Assembly (NCBI RefSeq): GCF_000170895.1
Contig: NZ_ABCS01000074.1
Span: 1-52,419, forward strand
Origin: Plesiocystis pacifica SIR-1
GTDB lineage: Bacteria > Myxococcota_A > Polyangia > Nannocystales > Nannocystaceae
DNA: 52,419 nt
Direction of reading: 5' to 3'
Numbering within the stretch: position 1 is the first letter of the stretch; each line of letters starts with the position of its first letter. The position numbers and the translations under genes are program-made. The notes beneath the pieces were generated by a model that was given only the letters and a program-made list of their open reading frames with translations, did no database searches and was not told the DNA's origin. This document shows positions 1 to 9,480 of this stretch, one piece after another.

Positions 1-11
1 CTGGGTAGGGG

Positions 12-1079
12 TCAGAGCACCACGCGGAGCCGTCGTCGGCCAAAGTCTCCAGGGCGCGGGTCGTAGTGGCCGGCCAGCGGGGTCGCGCAGCTCGGGCAGC
101 GGCCCTCGGCGTCGAGGCGATACTCGAGCAGGGCGTACCAGTCTCGGACGATCAGGGTCTCGCCGCAGCTCGGGCACGCGGTCGTGTCGCCCTCGATGTC
201 GTGGACGTTGCCGGTGTAGACGTGGTGCAGCCCGACCTCGCGGGCGATCGCCCGGGCGCGGCGCAAGGTCGCGGGCGGGGTCGCGGGGACCTCGAGCATT
301 TTGAAGTCGGGGTGGAAGGCCGAGAAGTGCAGGGGCACGTGGGCGCCGAGGTGCTCGACGATCCACTCGCACTGGGCCCGCAGCTTGGCCTCGTCGTCGT
401 TGAAGCCCGGGATGATCAGCGTGGTCAGCTCGAGCCAGACTTCGGTGTCGTTGGCGAGGTAGTCGAGGGTCTCGAGCACGGGCTGCAAGCGCGCGCCGGT
501 CAGCTTGCGGTAAAAGCCATCGTCGAAGCCCTTGAGGTCGACGTTGGCGGCGTCGATGTGGGCGTAGAGCTCGCGCCGGGGCGCGTCGCAGATGTAGCCC
601 GCGGTCACGGCCACGGTGCGCAGGTCGAGGGCGTGGCAGGCCTGGGCGATGTCGATGGCGTACTCGGCGAAGATGGTCGGGTCGTTGTAGGTGAACGCGA
701 CGCTCTTGCAGCCGTGGCGTCGGGCGGCGCGGGCGATGGCCTCGGGGCTGGCCTCGGCGGCGAGGGTGTCCATGTCGCGGGACTTCGAGATGTCCCAGTT
801 TTGACAGAACTTGCAGCTGAGGTTGCAGCCGGCGGTGCCCAGGGAGAGCACGGAGGTGCCCGGGTGGAACTGGCTCAGCGGCTTCTTTTCGATGGGGTCG
901 ATGCACAGCCCGGACGAGCGCCCGTAGGTGGTCAGGGCCATGGCGCCGCCGTGGTTTTGACGCACGAAGCACAGCCCCCGCTGGCCCTCGGAGAGGGTGC
1001 AGTCCCGGGGGCACAGCTCGCACACGATGCGGCCGTCGTCGCGGGTCCGCCAGTAGCGAGCGGGGTAGGGGGCGCTCAC
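12..1079 (-). CDS. amrS: AmmeMemoRadiSam system radical SAM enzyme (AmrS-like)
   Basis: A 355-residue radical SAM protein. The [4Fe-4S] motif CNLSCKFC (Cys85, 89, 92) follows an N-terminal Cys-rich segment (CELCPRDC...GLC) typical of the AmmeMemoRadiSam radical SAM family. The C-terminus has two CxxC pairs, probably a zinc ribbon. The family reaction is not established. The GTG start was chosen because it overlaps the stop of the AMMECR1 gene by 4 bp (GTGA), which implies translational coupling; a longer reading 26 residues upstream would run deep into that gene. It is the last gene of a three-gene operon with MEMO-like and AMMECR1 genes, the classic trio after which the system is named. Family assignment is firm; the biochemical role is not. 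Confidence 0.9.
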   Translation of the reverse strand: MSAPYPARYWRTRDDGRIVCELCPRDCTLSEGQRGLCFVRQNHGGAMALTTYGRSSGLCIDPIEKKPLSQFHPGTSVLSLGTAGCNLSCKFCQNWDISKSRDMDTLAAEASPEAIARAARRHGCKSVAFTYNDPTIFAEYAIDIAQACHALDLRTVAVTAGYICDAPRRELYAHIDAANVDLKGFDDGFYRKLTGARLQPVLETLDYLANDTEVWLELTTLIIPGFNDDEAKLRAQCEWIVEHLGAHVPLHFSAFHPDFKMLEVPATPPATLRRARAIAREVGLHHVYTGNVHDIEGDTTACPSCGETLIVRDWYALLEYRLDAEGRCPSCATPLAGHYDPRPGDFGRRRLRVVL

Positions 1080-1666
1080 CGAGGCGCCTTCGCGCGGGGG
1101 CGAGCTTCGGCGTACTTGGTCACGCAAAAGCGCTCGAGCACGACCTCGGGGTGCCAAAAGCCGCGCTCGTGCCCGGCCTTGCGCGCGAGCTCGGCGAGGA
1201 AGTCCTCGGGCTCGGGGAGCACGTCCCAGACCTGCGGCAAGAACACGCCGCGGCGCCCTCGCCAGGTGAAGATCAGCCCGTCGACGCCGGGCCGGAGCTG
1301 GGCGAGGGCGTGGTCGCGGTCGCGGAAGGGGAGCAGGGTGGGGGCGTCGAGGACCGCGACGGAGAAGCGCGCGCGGGGCAGCTCGGAGGCCAGCAGCGCG
1401 CGGCTGCGCGGGTCGTTGAAGGCCGCGGCGAGGGCGTTGTGCTCGACGTCCTCAGCCAGGGTCCGACGCGGCGCGAGGGTGCCGATGCAGCCGTGCAGGT
1501 GGCCGTCGAGCTCGATGGTCACGAAGGTCGCGGCGGGCTCGGAGAGGGCCGGGAGCAGGCGCGTGGGCTCCCAGGTGTCGCCGATGCCCAGCTGCGCGCC
1601 GACGCTCGCGCGGGCGCGGGCGAGCAGGATGTCACCGAGCTCGGAGTTGGAAGCGTTCGCCTTCAT
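1076..1666 (-). CDS. amrA: AMMECR1 domain protein (AmmA)
   Basis: A 196-residue protein that is almost entirely one AMMECR1 domain. The family signature appears as HGCIGTL around residue 60, followed by DVEHNALAAAF. The C-terminal half has the conserved G..F.PQVW segment (GVFLPQVWDV) and ends near KAGHERGFW. The length matches stand-alone bacterial AMMECR1 proteins. It overlaps the upstream MEMO-like gene (ATGA) and the downstream radical SAM gene (GTGA) by 4 bp each, so the three are very likely co-translated. The family's function is unknown; co-occurrence with MEMO and a radical SAM enzyme suggests a joint redox or modification reaction. Confidence 0.92.
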   Translation of the reverse strand: MKANASNSELGDILLARARASVGAQLGIGDTWEPTRLLPALSEPAATFVTIELDGHLHGCIGTLAPRRTLAEDVEHNALAAAFNDPRSRALLASELPRARFSVAVLDAPTLLPFRDRDHALAQLRPGVDGLIFTWRGRRGVFLPQVWDVLPEPEDFLAELARKAGHERGFWHPEVVLERFCVTKYAEARPRAKAPR

Positions 1667-2532
1667 GGTTGGGTCTCGGACACGGCAAGGGAGGCATAGC
1701 CGACCACGCGGGCGTGATCGCCGGCGGTGTCGCCGGAGTTGCGCAGATCGAGGAGCTCGAGCTCGAGGGGGCGGCGGCGGCCAAGCTCGAGCAGGCCGTC
1801 GATGCAGCGAGCGCCGCAGGCCTGGCGGGGATCCAGGCCCACGCGCCCCGCGAGGATCGCCGCGACGGTGTCGGCGTCGATGGCCTGGGCGCTGGCGTAG
1901 TCGTGGAAGTGGGACAGGTCGCTCGAGATCACGACGAGGGTCTCGGGGCCGCCCCAGACCCGCTCGAGTACGGCGCTGACCTGCTCGGGGGTGGCCCCGC
2001 CGACGACGAGGGGGAGCAGGGAAAAGGGCCCGTCGAGGACGGCTTGGAGGAAGGGGAGGTGGACCTCGAGGGAGTGCTCGAGGGCGTGGGCCTCGGCGCT
2101 GGTCTCGACGAAGGGCAGGGGGCGCAGGGCGGCCGCGAGCGCGGCGTCGACGGGCACCTCGCCCAGGGGGGTGGCGAAGCGATCGGCCCCGGGCAGCGCG
2201 AGGCCCTCGACGTAGACCCGGTGCGCCGGGCCGAGGAGCACGACCTTGTCCACGCCGTGGCCGCGCAGCTGGGCGTAGCCCGAGGCCGCGATGGGGCCCG
2301 AGTAGACGTAGCCCGCGTGGGGGACGATCAGGGCCTTGGGCCGACGCGCCGGCGCGGCGCGGGCACGGCTCGCCGCGTCGAGCATCGCGTCGAGGGTGCG
2401 CGCGAGCTCTCCGGGGCGGCCAGGGTAGAAGCGACCGGCGAGGGCGGCCGGGCGGGTCCGGGATGGCAAGCTCAAGACCTCGAGATCATGCCGGCTCGAG
2501 GCGGAGCGATTCAAGGGGTGTCGCGCAGCCAT
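1663..2532 (-). CDS. amrB: AmmeMemoRadiSam system protein B (MEMO1 family)
   Basis: A 289-residue MEMO-family protein. The expected N-terminal RFYPG motif is near residue 34. The putative metal-ligand histidines are in VPHAGYVYSG (His72) and GPAHR (His104), and the matching Cys is in the ACGARC segment near the C-terminus. SDLSHF around residue 200 is another family signature. These positions correspond to the His/His/Cys site described for human MEMO1. The ATG start is preceded by AGGG at good spacing. It is first in the operon and overlaps the AMMECR1 gene by 4 bp. The 28 residues before the conserved domain are longer than usual, so an internal TTG at codon 20 cannot be excluded. Confidence 0.9.
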   Translation of the reverse strand: MAARHPLNRSASSRHDLEVLSLPSRTRPAALAGRFYPGRPGELARTLDAMLDAASRARAAPARRPKALIVPHAGYVYSGPIAASGYAQLRGHGVDKVVLLGPAHRVYVEGLALPGADRFATPLGEVPVDAALAAALRPLPFVETSAEAHALEHSLEVHLPFLQAVLDGPFSLLPLVVGGATPEQVSAVLERVWGGPETLVVISSDLSHFHDYASAQAIDADTVAAILAGRVGLDPRQACGARCIDGLLELGRRRPLELELLDLRNSGDTAGDHARVVGYASLAVSETQP

Positions 2533-2631
2533 CCCGCGACCCTGTCCGCGACCTTTTCAAGTTGAACGGAGTGGGGGCTGGGCGGCCCATGGCGGTCCGC
2601 GATGGGGCATCGCGGCGGGCGGGAGCCTCGT

Positions 2632-4074
2632 TCACAACACGCGCAGGCCGGGGCGTTGACGGTCGAGCCAGGCCGTGGCGGCGGCGGTATGGAACAACGC
2701 TCGGAGCCGAGGCAGGACGTCGAAGCGACCCGGCGCCAGGGTCCAGCGCTCGTCGCCGTCGGGGACCAGGTAGCCCCGGGAGAGGGCGAACTCGAGGGCG
2801 GGACCACACACGGCGTCGAGCTCGATCCCGTGGGCCCGGCGCAAGCGCGCGCCGTCGACCACGCCGAAGCTCAGGGCCAAGAGCAGCTGCTTGGCGGCGC
2901 GCTCGCCTGCGGGCAGGCGGTAGAGGTCGCCCGCGGGCAGGTGCACGCCGGACTCGACGGCCTCGAGCCAGCGGTCGACTTTGTAGGGCGCGAACCACCA
3001 CCGGGCGCCCGCCTGCGAGCTCGCGTAGTTGCCCACGCCGAGGTAGGCGTGGCCGTCGAGCAGGCGACCCTCGAAGTAGGCCGAGGTCCCGGTCTCGCCG
3101 GGGCGCCGGGAGAAGTTGACCGAGCCGTAGGGGGCGACGTAGCCCGCCGCGCGCAGGCGCTCGAAGGCGAGGTCGTAGAGCGCGGCGTAGCGCTCGGGGG
3201 TCGGCCGGGGCCGCCCGCTGGCGTCGTGCTTGCGCGTCAGCACCCGGCCCTTGCCGCGGTACAGGCAGTCGTAGGTGGTGATCGAGTCGGGCGCGGCCGC
3301 GAGCACGGTGTCGAGGTCGCGGCGCCACTGGTCGAGGCTCTGGTCGGGCAGGCCGAAGATGAGGTCGACGTTGACCCGCTCGAAGCCGGCGCCGCGCAAG
3401 TTGGCGAGGGCGCGGGCTTGCAGGTCGGTCCCGGCCGCGCTGCCGTGGCGTCCGCGGTTGAGGGCCTCGAGGGTCGCCGCGTCCGTGCTCTGCACGCCCA
3501 TGGAGATCCGCGCCACGCCGCCATTGGCCAGGCGCGCGAGCTTGTCGGGCTCGCGCGCCGCGATCGCGGGGGTGGTCTCGATGGACACGGGGCCGAACGC
3601 GAAGGGGCTGTCGCGCGCCCGATCGGCGAAGGGGGCCAGGGCCGCGAGCAGCCGGTCGAGGGCGTCGACCTCGAGCAGGGTCGGGGTCCCGCCGCCGATG
3701 TCGATGCCGCCGATGCTCGTCGACGCGGGCAGGCGGGCGTCGAGGCGCTCGAGCTCGCGGACCAGGCCGTCGACGTAGCGCCCGTGCAGGCTCGGCCGCG
3801 AGCGGGTGTCGACGGCGAAGTTGCAGTAGTGGCACTTCGTCGCGCAAAAGGGGACGTGGCAGTAGAGCAGCAGGGGCTCGGCGTGGAGCAGCTGCGCCTG
3901 GGCCTCGGCGAGCTCGGCCGCGCGCCGGGGCTCCGGGACGGCGAAGGCCTCCATGAAGTACTCGCGCCGCGGCGGGTACTGGATCGTGAAGTCGTGGGGG
4001 TGCGCGTCGGCCAGACGCAGGGCTCGTCGGAGCGCGGGCGTGGGCGCGCGGGGGCGGTCGAGGGCCTCGCTCAT
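2632..4074 (-). CDS. HemN/HemW-like radical SAM protein coupled to an E1-like enzyme
   Basis: A 480-residue radical SAM protein of the coproporphyrinogen-oxidase-like (HemN/HemW) family. The cluster motif is CATKCHYC (Cys77, 81, 84), preceded by the HVPF segment typical of HemW. DIGGGTPTLL is the glycine-rich SAM-binding strand and RISMGVQS follows as in the family. The C-terminal half carries the HemN_C-like winged-helix segment (LLLALSFGVVDG). The canonical HemN substrate-region residues after GLG/GIG are replaced by GVGNYASSQ..RWW, so it is unlikely to be the housekeeping heme enzyme. The ATG overlaps the stop of the upstream E1-like gene (ATGA), so translation is coupled. It may act on the same substrate as that partner or mature its Fe-S or cofactor site. 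The exact reaction is unknown. Confidence 0.82.
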   Translation of the reverse strand: MSEALDRPRAPTPALRRALRLADAHPHDFTIQYPPRREYFMEAFAVPEPRRAAELAEAQAQLLHAEPLLLYCHVPFCATKCHYCNFAVDTRSRPSLHGRYVDGLVRELERLDARLPASTSIGGIDIGGGTPTLLEVDALDRLLAALAPFADRARDSPFAFGPVSIETTPAIAAREPDKLARLANGGVARISMGVQSTDAATLEALNRGRHGSAAGTDLQARALANLRGAGFERVNVDLIFGLPDQSLDQWRRDLDTVLAAAPDSITTYDCLYRGKGRVLTRKHDASGRPRPTPERYAALYDLAFERLRAAGYVAPYGSVNFSRRPGETGTSAYFEGRLLDGHAYLGVGNYASSQAGARWWFAPYKVDRWLEAVESGVHLPAGDLYRLPAGERAAKQLLLALSFGVVDGARLRRAHGIELDAVCGPALEFALSRGYLVPDGDERWTLAPGRFDVLPRLRALFHTAAATAWLDRQRPGLRVL

Positions 4075-5273
4075 GGCGAGAGCTCCTCGCGCAAGATCGA
4101 CGCCACGGCCTCGACGGCGCCGGCCTCGAGGGTGTGGTGGATGCCGACGAAGAAGGAGCGGCGGGCGAGCTCGCGGCAGCGCTCGAGGCCGTGGTCGGGG
4201 ACCTCGGCGTAGGCGGGCTGATCCTGGATCACGCCGCCCATGAGGCTGCGGATCTCCACGCCGCGGGCGTCGAGGCGCGGGCACAGCTCGGCGACCGCGG
4301 TGGCGGAAAAGCGCGGGGCCTCGAGGGTCAGGGGAAACACGAAGGCCGAGCCCGAGTTCGCCGGGGCCGGGTGGACGCGCACGCCCTCGATGCCCGCCAG
4401 GGCCGCGCTCAAGGTCGCGTGGTGGGCCTTGCGGCGGGCCTCGTCCCGCTCCCAGGTGCGCAGGCCAAAGCGGCCAAAGCAGGCGTTGAGCTCGGACATC
4501 TCCAGGTTGTGGCCGCGCCGGAGGTAGTGGAAGTTGTGGTGCATGCCCGCCGGCGCCGAGCAGCGCGCGGGGTCGTAGTGGCAGGTGCAGGCCCGACCCC
4601 AGTGGGTGATGGACTCGACCAGCTGGCGCCAGCGCTCGCCCTCGGGCCCCGGTGGGCAGACCACCGCGCCGCCGCCGAAGCTGCTGAGGTGGTGCGGGTG
4701 GTAAAAGCTCCACGTCAGCAGGTCGCCGAGCGCGTGGGCTGGGCGGGCACCCTCCGCAGTTGGCACGCGCAGATCGAGGGTCTCGCAGCCGTCTTGGAGG
4801 ATGAGCAGGTCGTGGGCCCGGGCGATCTCGACGATGGCCTCGAGGGCCGCCGGGTAGCCGAGGAAGTGCGTCACGCACACCAGCTTGGTGTCCGGCGTGA
4901 TCGCCCGCTCGAGGGCGGCGGGGTCGAGGTTGAAGGCGCCCGGCTCGGTGTCGACGAGCTCGACGCGAAAGCCCGCGGTCTGCAAGCTCGACATCGTGGT
5001 CGGGAAGGTGAAGCCCGCGCTCAGCGCGACGGCCGGGCGGCCCGAAGCCTCACCTGGACGGACGCCGAGGCGCTCGCCCAGGGCCATGGCCGCGGCCAGG
5101 TTGGCCGAGGAGCCCGAGTTGACCAGGCACAGCTGAGGGGCCTCGAAGCGCTCCCCCAGCTCCTGGGCGAAGGCGCGCAGGTTGGCCCGGGGCGCGCCGA
5201 GTTCGGCCTCGAGGAAGGCGCCAAAGCCCGTCGTGGGGACGGGGCCCGTGCAGGGGTAGCGGTGGCTGGGCAC
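4071..5273 (-). CDS. DegT/DnrJ-fold PMP enzyme of E1 (hexulose-3-dehydrase) type
   Basis: A 400-residue fold-type-I PLP-family protein. Where sugar aminotransferases have the Schiff-base Lys, this protein reads SFYHPHHLSSFGGG, with His195 at the Lys position. This is the signature of CDP-6-deoxy-hexulose-3-dehydrase E1 (RfbH/AscC) and ColD, which use PMP. Four cysteines match the E1 [2Fe-2S] arrangement: Cys163 in LQDGCETL, then Cys229, Cys231 and Cys238 (C-x-C-x6-C). E1 needs an FAD/[2Fe-2S] reductase (E3), and none is visible here. The GTG start is the first possible one after an in-frame stop; the N-terminus is short for the family. It is translationally coupled to the radical SAM gene downstream. 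A role in deoxysugar 3-deoxygenation or a related dehydration is likely; the substrate is unknown. Confidence 0.83.
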   Translation of the reverse strand: MPSHRYPCTGPVPTTGFGAFLEAELGAPRANLRAFAQELGERFEAPQLCLVNSGSSANLAAAMALGERLGVRPGEASGRPAVALSAGFTFPTTMSSLQTAGFRVELVDTEPGAFNLDPAALERAITPDTKLVCVTHFLGYPAALEAIVEIARAHDLLILQDGCETLDLRVPTAEGARPAHALGDLLTWSFYHPHHLSSFGGGAVVCPPGPEGERWRQLVESITHWGRACTCHYDPARCSAPAGMHHNFHYLRRGHNLEMSELNACFGRFGLRTWERDEARRKAHHATLSAALAGIEGVRVHPAPANSGSAFVFPLTLEAPRFSATAVAELCPRLDARGVEIRSLMGGVIQDQPAYAEVPDHGLERCRELARRSFFVGIHHTLEAGAVEAVASILREELSP

Positions 5274-5346
5274 GCCCCCAGGCTAGCGCGGTGGTTGTAG
5301 TGTCGCAAGTACACTTTGTCTCGGGCGGCCTGAAGTATGAAAGGGC
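5274..5346. promoter_or_regulatory. Divergent intergenic region with a small inverted repeat
   Basis: This 73-bp gap separates the divergent E1-like gene (minus) and MEST-like gene (plus), so it must hold both promoters. It contains a 5-bp inverted repeat AGTGT-N7-ACACT at 5299-5315, a possible operator. AAAGGG just before the GTG at 5347 is a plausible ribosome binding site. No convincing -35/-10 pair was found. Confidence 0.3.
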
Positions 5347-6285
5347 GTGACCTCGACAGCAGATTGGCGGGGGCGCGGGGTCGAGCGCGCGTACCTGGGC
5401 CACCGCATCTTCGTGGTCGACAGCGGCCCGCCCCCCAACCCGGCAGCCGGGGCGGACTCGGTCGTCGTGCTCATCCACGGCTTCCCGACCGCGTCGTGGG
5501 ACTGGGCGCCCATCTGGGACGCCCTCGCCAGCGAGCACCGCCTGCTGGCCCTCGACCTGCTCGGCTTTGGCTTCAGCGCCAAGCCTCGGGGCCACGGCTA
5601 CAGCATCCTCGAGCAGGCCGATCTGGTCGAGGCGCTGATCCGCGATCGGCTCGCGCCCGAGGCCCTGGATCGGGGCGTCCACGTCCTCGCCCACGACTAC
5701 GGCGACACGGTGGCCCAGGAGCTCCTCGCCCGTCACGACGCGGGTCACCTCGCCGCGCCGATGCGCTCGCTGGCCTTGCTCAACGGCGGCCTGTTCCCCG
5801 AGACTCACCAGGCGCGGATCATCCAAAAGCTGCTGCTCAGCCCCCTCGGCCCCCTGGTCTCGCGGCTGACCACCAAGGCCAGCTTTGGCCGGGCCTTCGC
5901 CCGCGTGTTCGGCCCGGACACCCAGCCCAGCGCCGCCGAGATCGACGCCTTTTGGTCGCTCATCGACCTCGAGCGCGGGCAGCTCAACAGCCACCTGCTG
6001 ATCCGCTACATGCCCGAGCGCATCGAGCATCGGGCGCGCTGGGTCGGGGCCCTCGTCGACGCGCAGCTGCCCATCGCGATCATCAACGGCAGTGTCGATC
6101 CGGTGTCCGGCGCCCACATGGTCGCGCGCTACCGGGAGCTCCTCGCCGAGCCCATCGCGGCCGGCCGCGACACCATCGTCGAGCTCCCGCGCATCGGCCA
6201 CTACCCCCAAGTCGAAGACCCGGAGGGGGTGCTCTCGGCCTACCGGGCCTTCGTGAACGCGAGCGTCTCGGCGGAGTCGCCGTAG
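5347..6285 (+). CDS. MEST-like alpha/beta hydrolase (haloalkane-dehalogenase superfamily)
   Basis: A 312-residue alpha/beta hydrolase. The oxyanion region is IHGFPTASWDW (residues 43-53). The nucleophile elbow is AHDYGDT with Asp117 as nucleophile instead of Ser. Asp251 (NGSVDP) and His285 (IGHYPQ) complete the expected triad. The combination HDYGDTVAQELL plus NGGLFPETHQ is characteristic of the eukaryotic MEST/PEG1 family and its bacterial relatives, so this is closer to MEST than to characterised haloalkane dehalogenases. An Asp nucleophile implies a covalent ester intermediate, as in dehalogenases and epoxide hydrolases. There is no signal peptide, so it is cytoplasmic. It is transcribed alone and ends 2 bp from the convergent TerB-like gene. 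The substrate is unknown. Confidence 0.85.
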   Translation: MTSTADWRGRGVERAYLGHRIFVVDSGPPPNPAAGADSVVVLIHGFPTASWDWAPIWDALASEHRLLALDLLGFGFSAKPRGHGYSILEQADLVEALIRDRLAPEALDRGVHVLAHDYGDTVAQELLARHDAGHLAAPMRSLALLNGGLFPETHQARIIQKLLLSPLGPLVSRLTTKASFGRAFARVFGPDTQPSAAEIDAFWSLIDLERGQLNSHLLIRYMPERIEHRARWVGALVDAQLPIAIINGSVDPVSGAHMVARYRELLAEPIAAGRDTIVELPRIGHYPQVEDPEGVLSAYRAFVNASVSAESP

Positions 6286-6287
6286 GC

Positions 6288-6860
6288 CTACGAGAATTCG
6301 CCGAATTTGGCCTTCACCCAGGTGTGCGCCCGCTCGCCGAGGGCCTCGGCGACCTCGTAGAGCGCCTGCTTCTCGCGCGCGTCGATGGGGTCGCGCAGGT
6401 TCAGAAAGCCCGCGCCGTGAGCCTCGGCGATCACGAAGCACAGATCGACCAGGGCCTCTGCGCGGCGGTTGTTGTCGGCGACGATGTCGCGGAGCACGGC
6501 GAGGGTCTCGTCGAAGTACTCCTTGGCGGGTCGCTGCTCGAGCAGGGAGTCGACCAGGACGTAGGCAGGCGAGCCCTGCTGGACGTCGCGGGCCTCGAGC
6601 ACGCGCATGATCGCCTCGCGCTCTTGCCGTTGCACCTCGCCGTCAGCCCAAGCCACGTGGATCACGGGGAGGAGGTCGAAGACCTGCGCCGTCTCGACGC
6701 CGAAGCCGAGGGCCTCGACGCGCTCGGCGAGGCTGATGCTCTGGGTCGAGAGCCCGCGCGCGAGCTCGCGGCGTGCGGCGAGCTCGACGGCGGCCCGCTC
6801 CAGGCGGGTCCGCGTCGCCGAGCGCTCGTCGAACCCCGAATCCTCGTCCCGCGCATCCAT
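6288..6860 (-). CDS. TerB-like domain protein
   Basis: A 190-residue all-helical protein. Residues about 60-150 form a TerB/DjlA-N-like helical bundle: the hallmark HVAWADGEVQRQEREAIM gives the conserved acidic 'A-DG-V---E' loop, and a second similar acidic turn lies near the C-terminus (LRDPIDAREKQAL). The N-terminal 50 residues are charged and lack a signal peptide. TerB proteins were named for tellurite resistance, but most members have no demonstrated role; metal binding through the acidic loop is proposed for the family. It converges with the MEST-like gene (2-bp gap) and lies 64 bp downstream of no other minus-strand partner in the same operon. Confidence 0.7.
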   Translation of the reverse strand: MDARDEDSGFDERSATRTRLERAAVELAARRELARGLSTQSISLAERVEALGFGVETAQVFDLLPVIHVAWADGEVQRQEREAIMRVLEARDVQQGSPAYVLVDSLLEQRPAKEYFDETLAVLRDIVADNNRRAEALVDLCFVIAEAHGAGFLNLRDPIDAREKQALYEVAEALGERAHTWVKAKFGEFS

Positions 6861-6924
6861 GGCGCCATGATAGCGCGCTGCTTGCGCGGGCGAGGCGCCG
6901 GCGCAGTGAGCTACCCGCAGCCCG

Positions 6925-8727
<1,803 letters not shown>

Positions 8728-8840
8728 GGCCGCGGCAGGGTACAGCCTTCGGGGCGCGCTGGCATCCGACAGCTGGGCCGGGGGCCCTGGTCCCATGTAG
8801 CGGCCCCCTGGGGACGCCTCGAGGCCCGGCGTTGGGCGCG

Positions 8841-9284
8841 TCAGCGTCGGCGCGCGTCGAGGATCTCGTCGTCGAGGCGCGTCTCGAACAGCTCGCGGCT
8901 GTCACAGGTCTGCACCTCTTTGGTGCCCGTGACCGCGTTGATGACCACCGCGGCGGACTCGATGGCGCGGCTGCCAAAGAGCAGCAGCACCCCGTCGAGG
9001 TGGCTGCGGTTGCGCTTGATCCACTCGGTCCACAGGTAGCGGAAGCGGGCGTCGTAGCTGGCCATGCCCTCGCCGTCGATGCCCAGGAACACCCGGCCCT
9101 CGTTGGCGATGAGGCGGTCGAGCGGCGCGAGCATGACCTCGGCGAACTCGGCGTAGGCGTGGCCCTCGACGTCGACGCGGATGACGGTCATCCCGACCTT
9201 GCTGACCCGAGCTCGACCGGCGGCCGCGGACAGCCACACGCCGTCGGCCGTCGGCTTGATCTCGATGTGCACACCCTCGCTCAT
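8841..9284 (-). CDS. Small cytoplasmic protein, possibly STAS/SpoIIAA-like
   Basis: A 147-residue protein with no signal peptide or membrane segment. The alternation of beta strands (VWLSAAAG, VSKVGMTVIRVD, VFLGIDGE) and helices (AEFAEVMLAPLDRLI, YDARFRYLWTEWIKRNR) resembles STAS or SpoIIAA-like folds, where the segment after GVLLLFGS would be the conserved turn. That resemblance is only structural pattern matching, and no specific family motif is recognised. It lies alone between the acyl-CoA dehydrogenase gene (113 bp away, same strand) and a divergent lipoprotein gene. It is a real gene on codon usage and clean boundaries; the function is unknown. Confidence 0.6.
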   Translation of the reverse strand: MSEGVHIEIKPTADGVWLSAAAGRARVSKVGMTVIRVDVEGHAYAEFAEVMLAPLDRLIANEGRVFLGIDGEGMASYDARFRYLWTEWIKRNRSHLDGVLLLFGSRAIESAAVVINAVTGTKEVQTCDSRELFETRLDDEILDARRR

Positions 9285-9480
9285 CTCACCGGGGAACTCA
9301 GCCCTGGTTCATCGCCTATCACGGACGCGGGGCGTTGACGATTCTGCGCGTGACGCGGGGAAGCGCGACGCAACGCATCGCAAGAGGGCAACGCGCACTC
9401 GACCTCTGGAAGGGACTGCGAAGCTGAGCAATGGGCGGAACGCGGGGCCAAAGGTGCGTTGTTTGGTAGGCTCGGCCGCG

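Noticed and set aside
2632..4074. Housekeeping HemN/HemW for heme synthesis
   Set aside because: The substrate-region motif after the GLG/GIG position is divergent, and the gene is translationally coupled to an E1-like dehydrase rather than to heme or RdgB-type genes.
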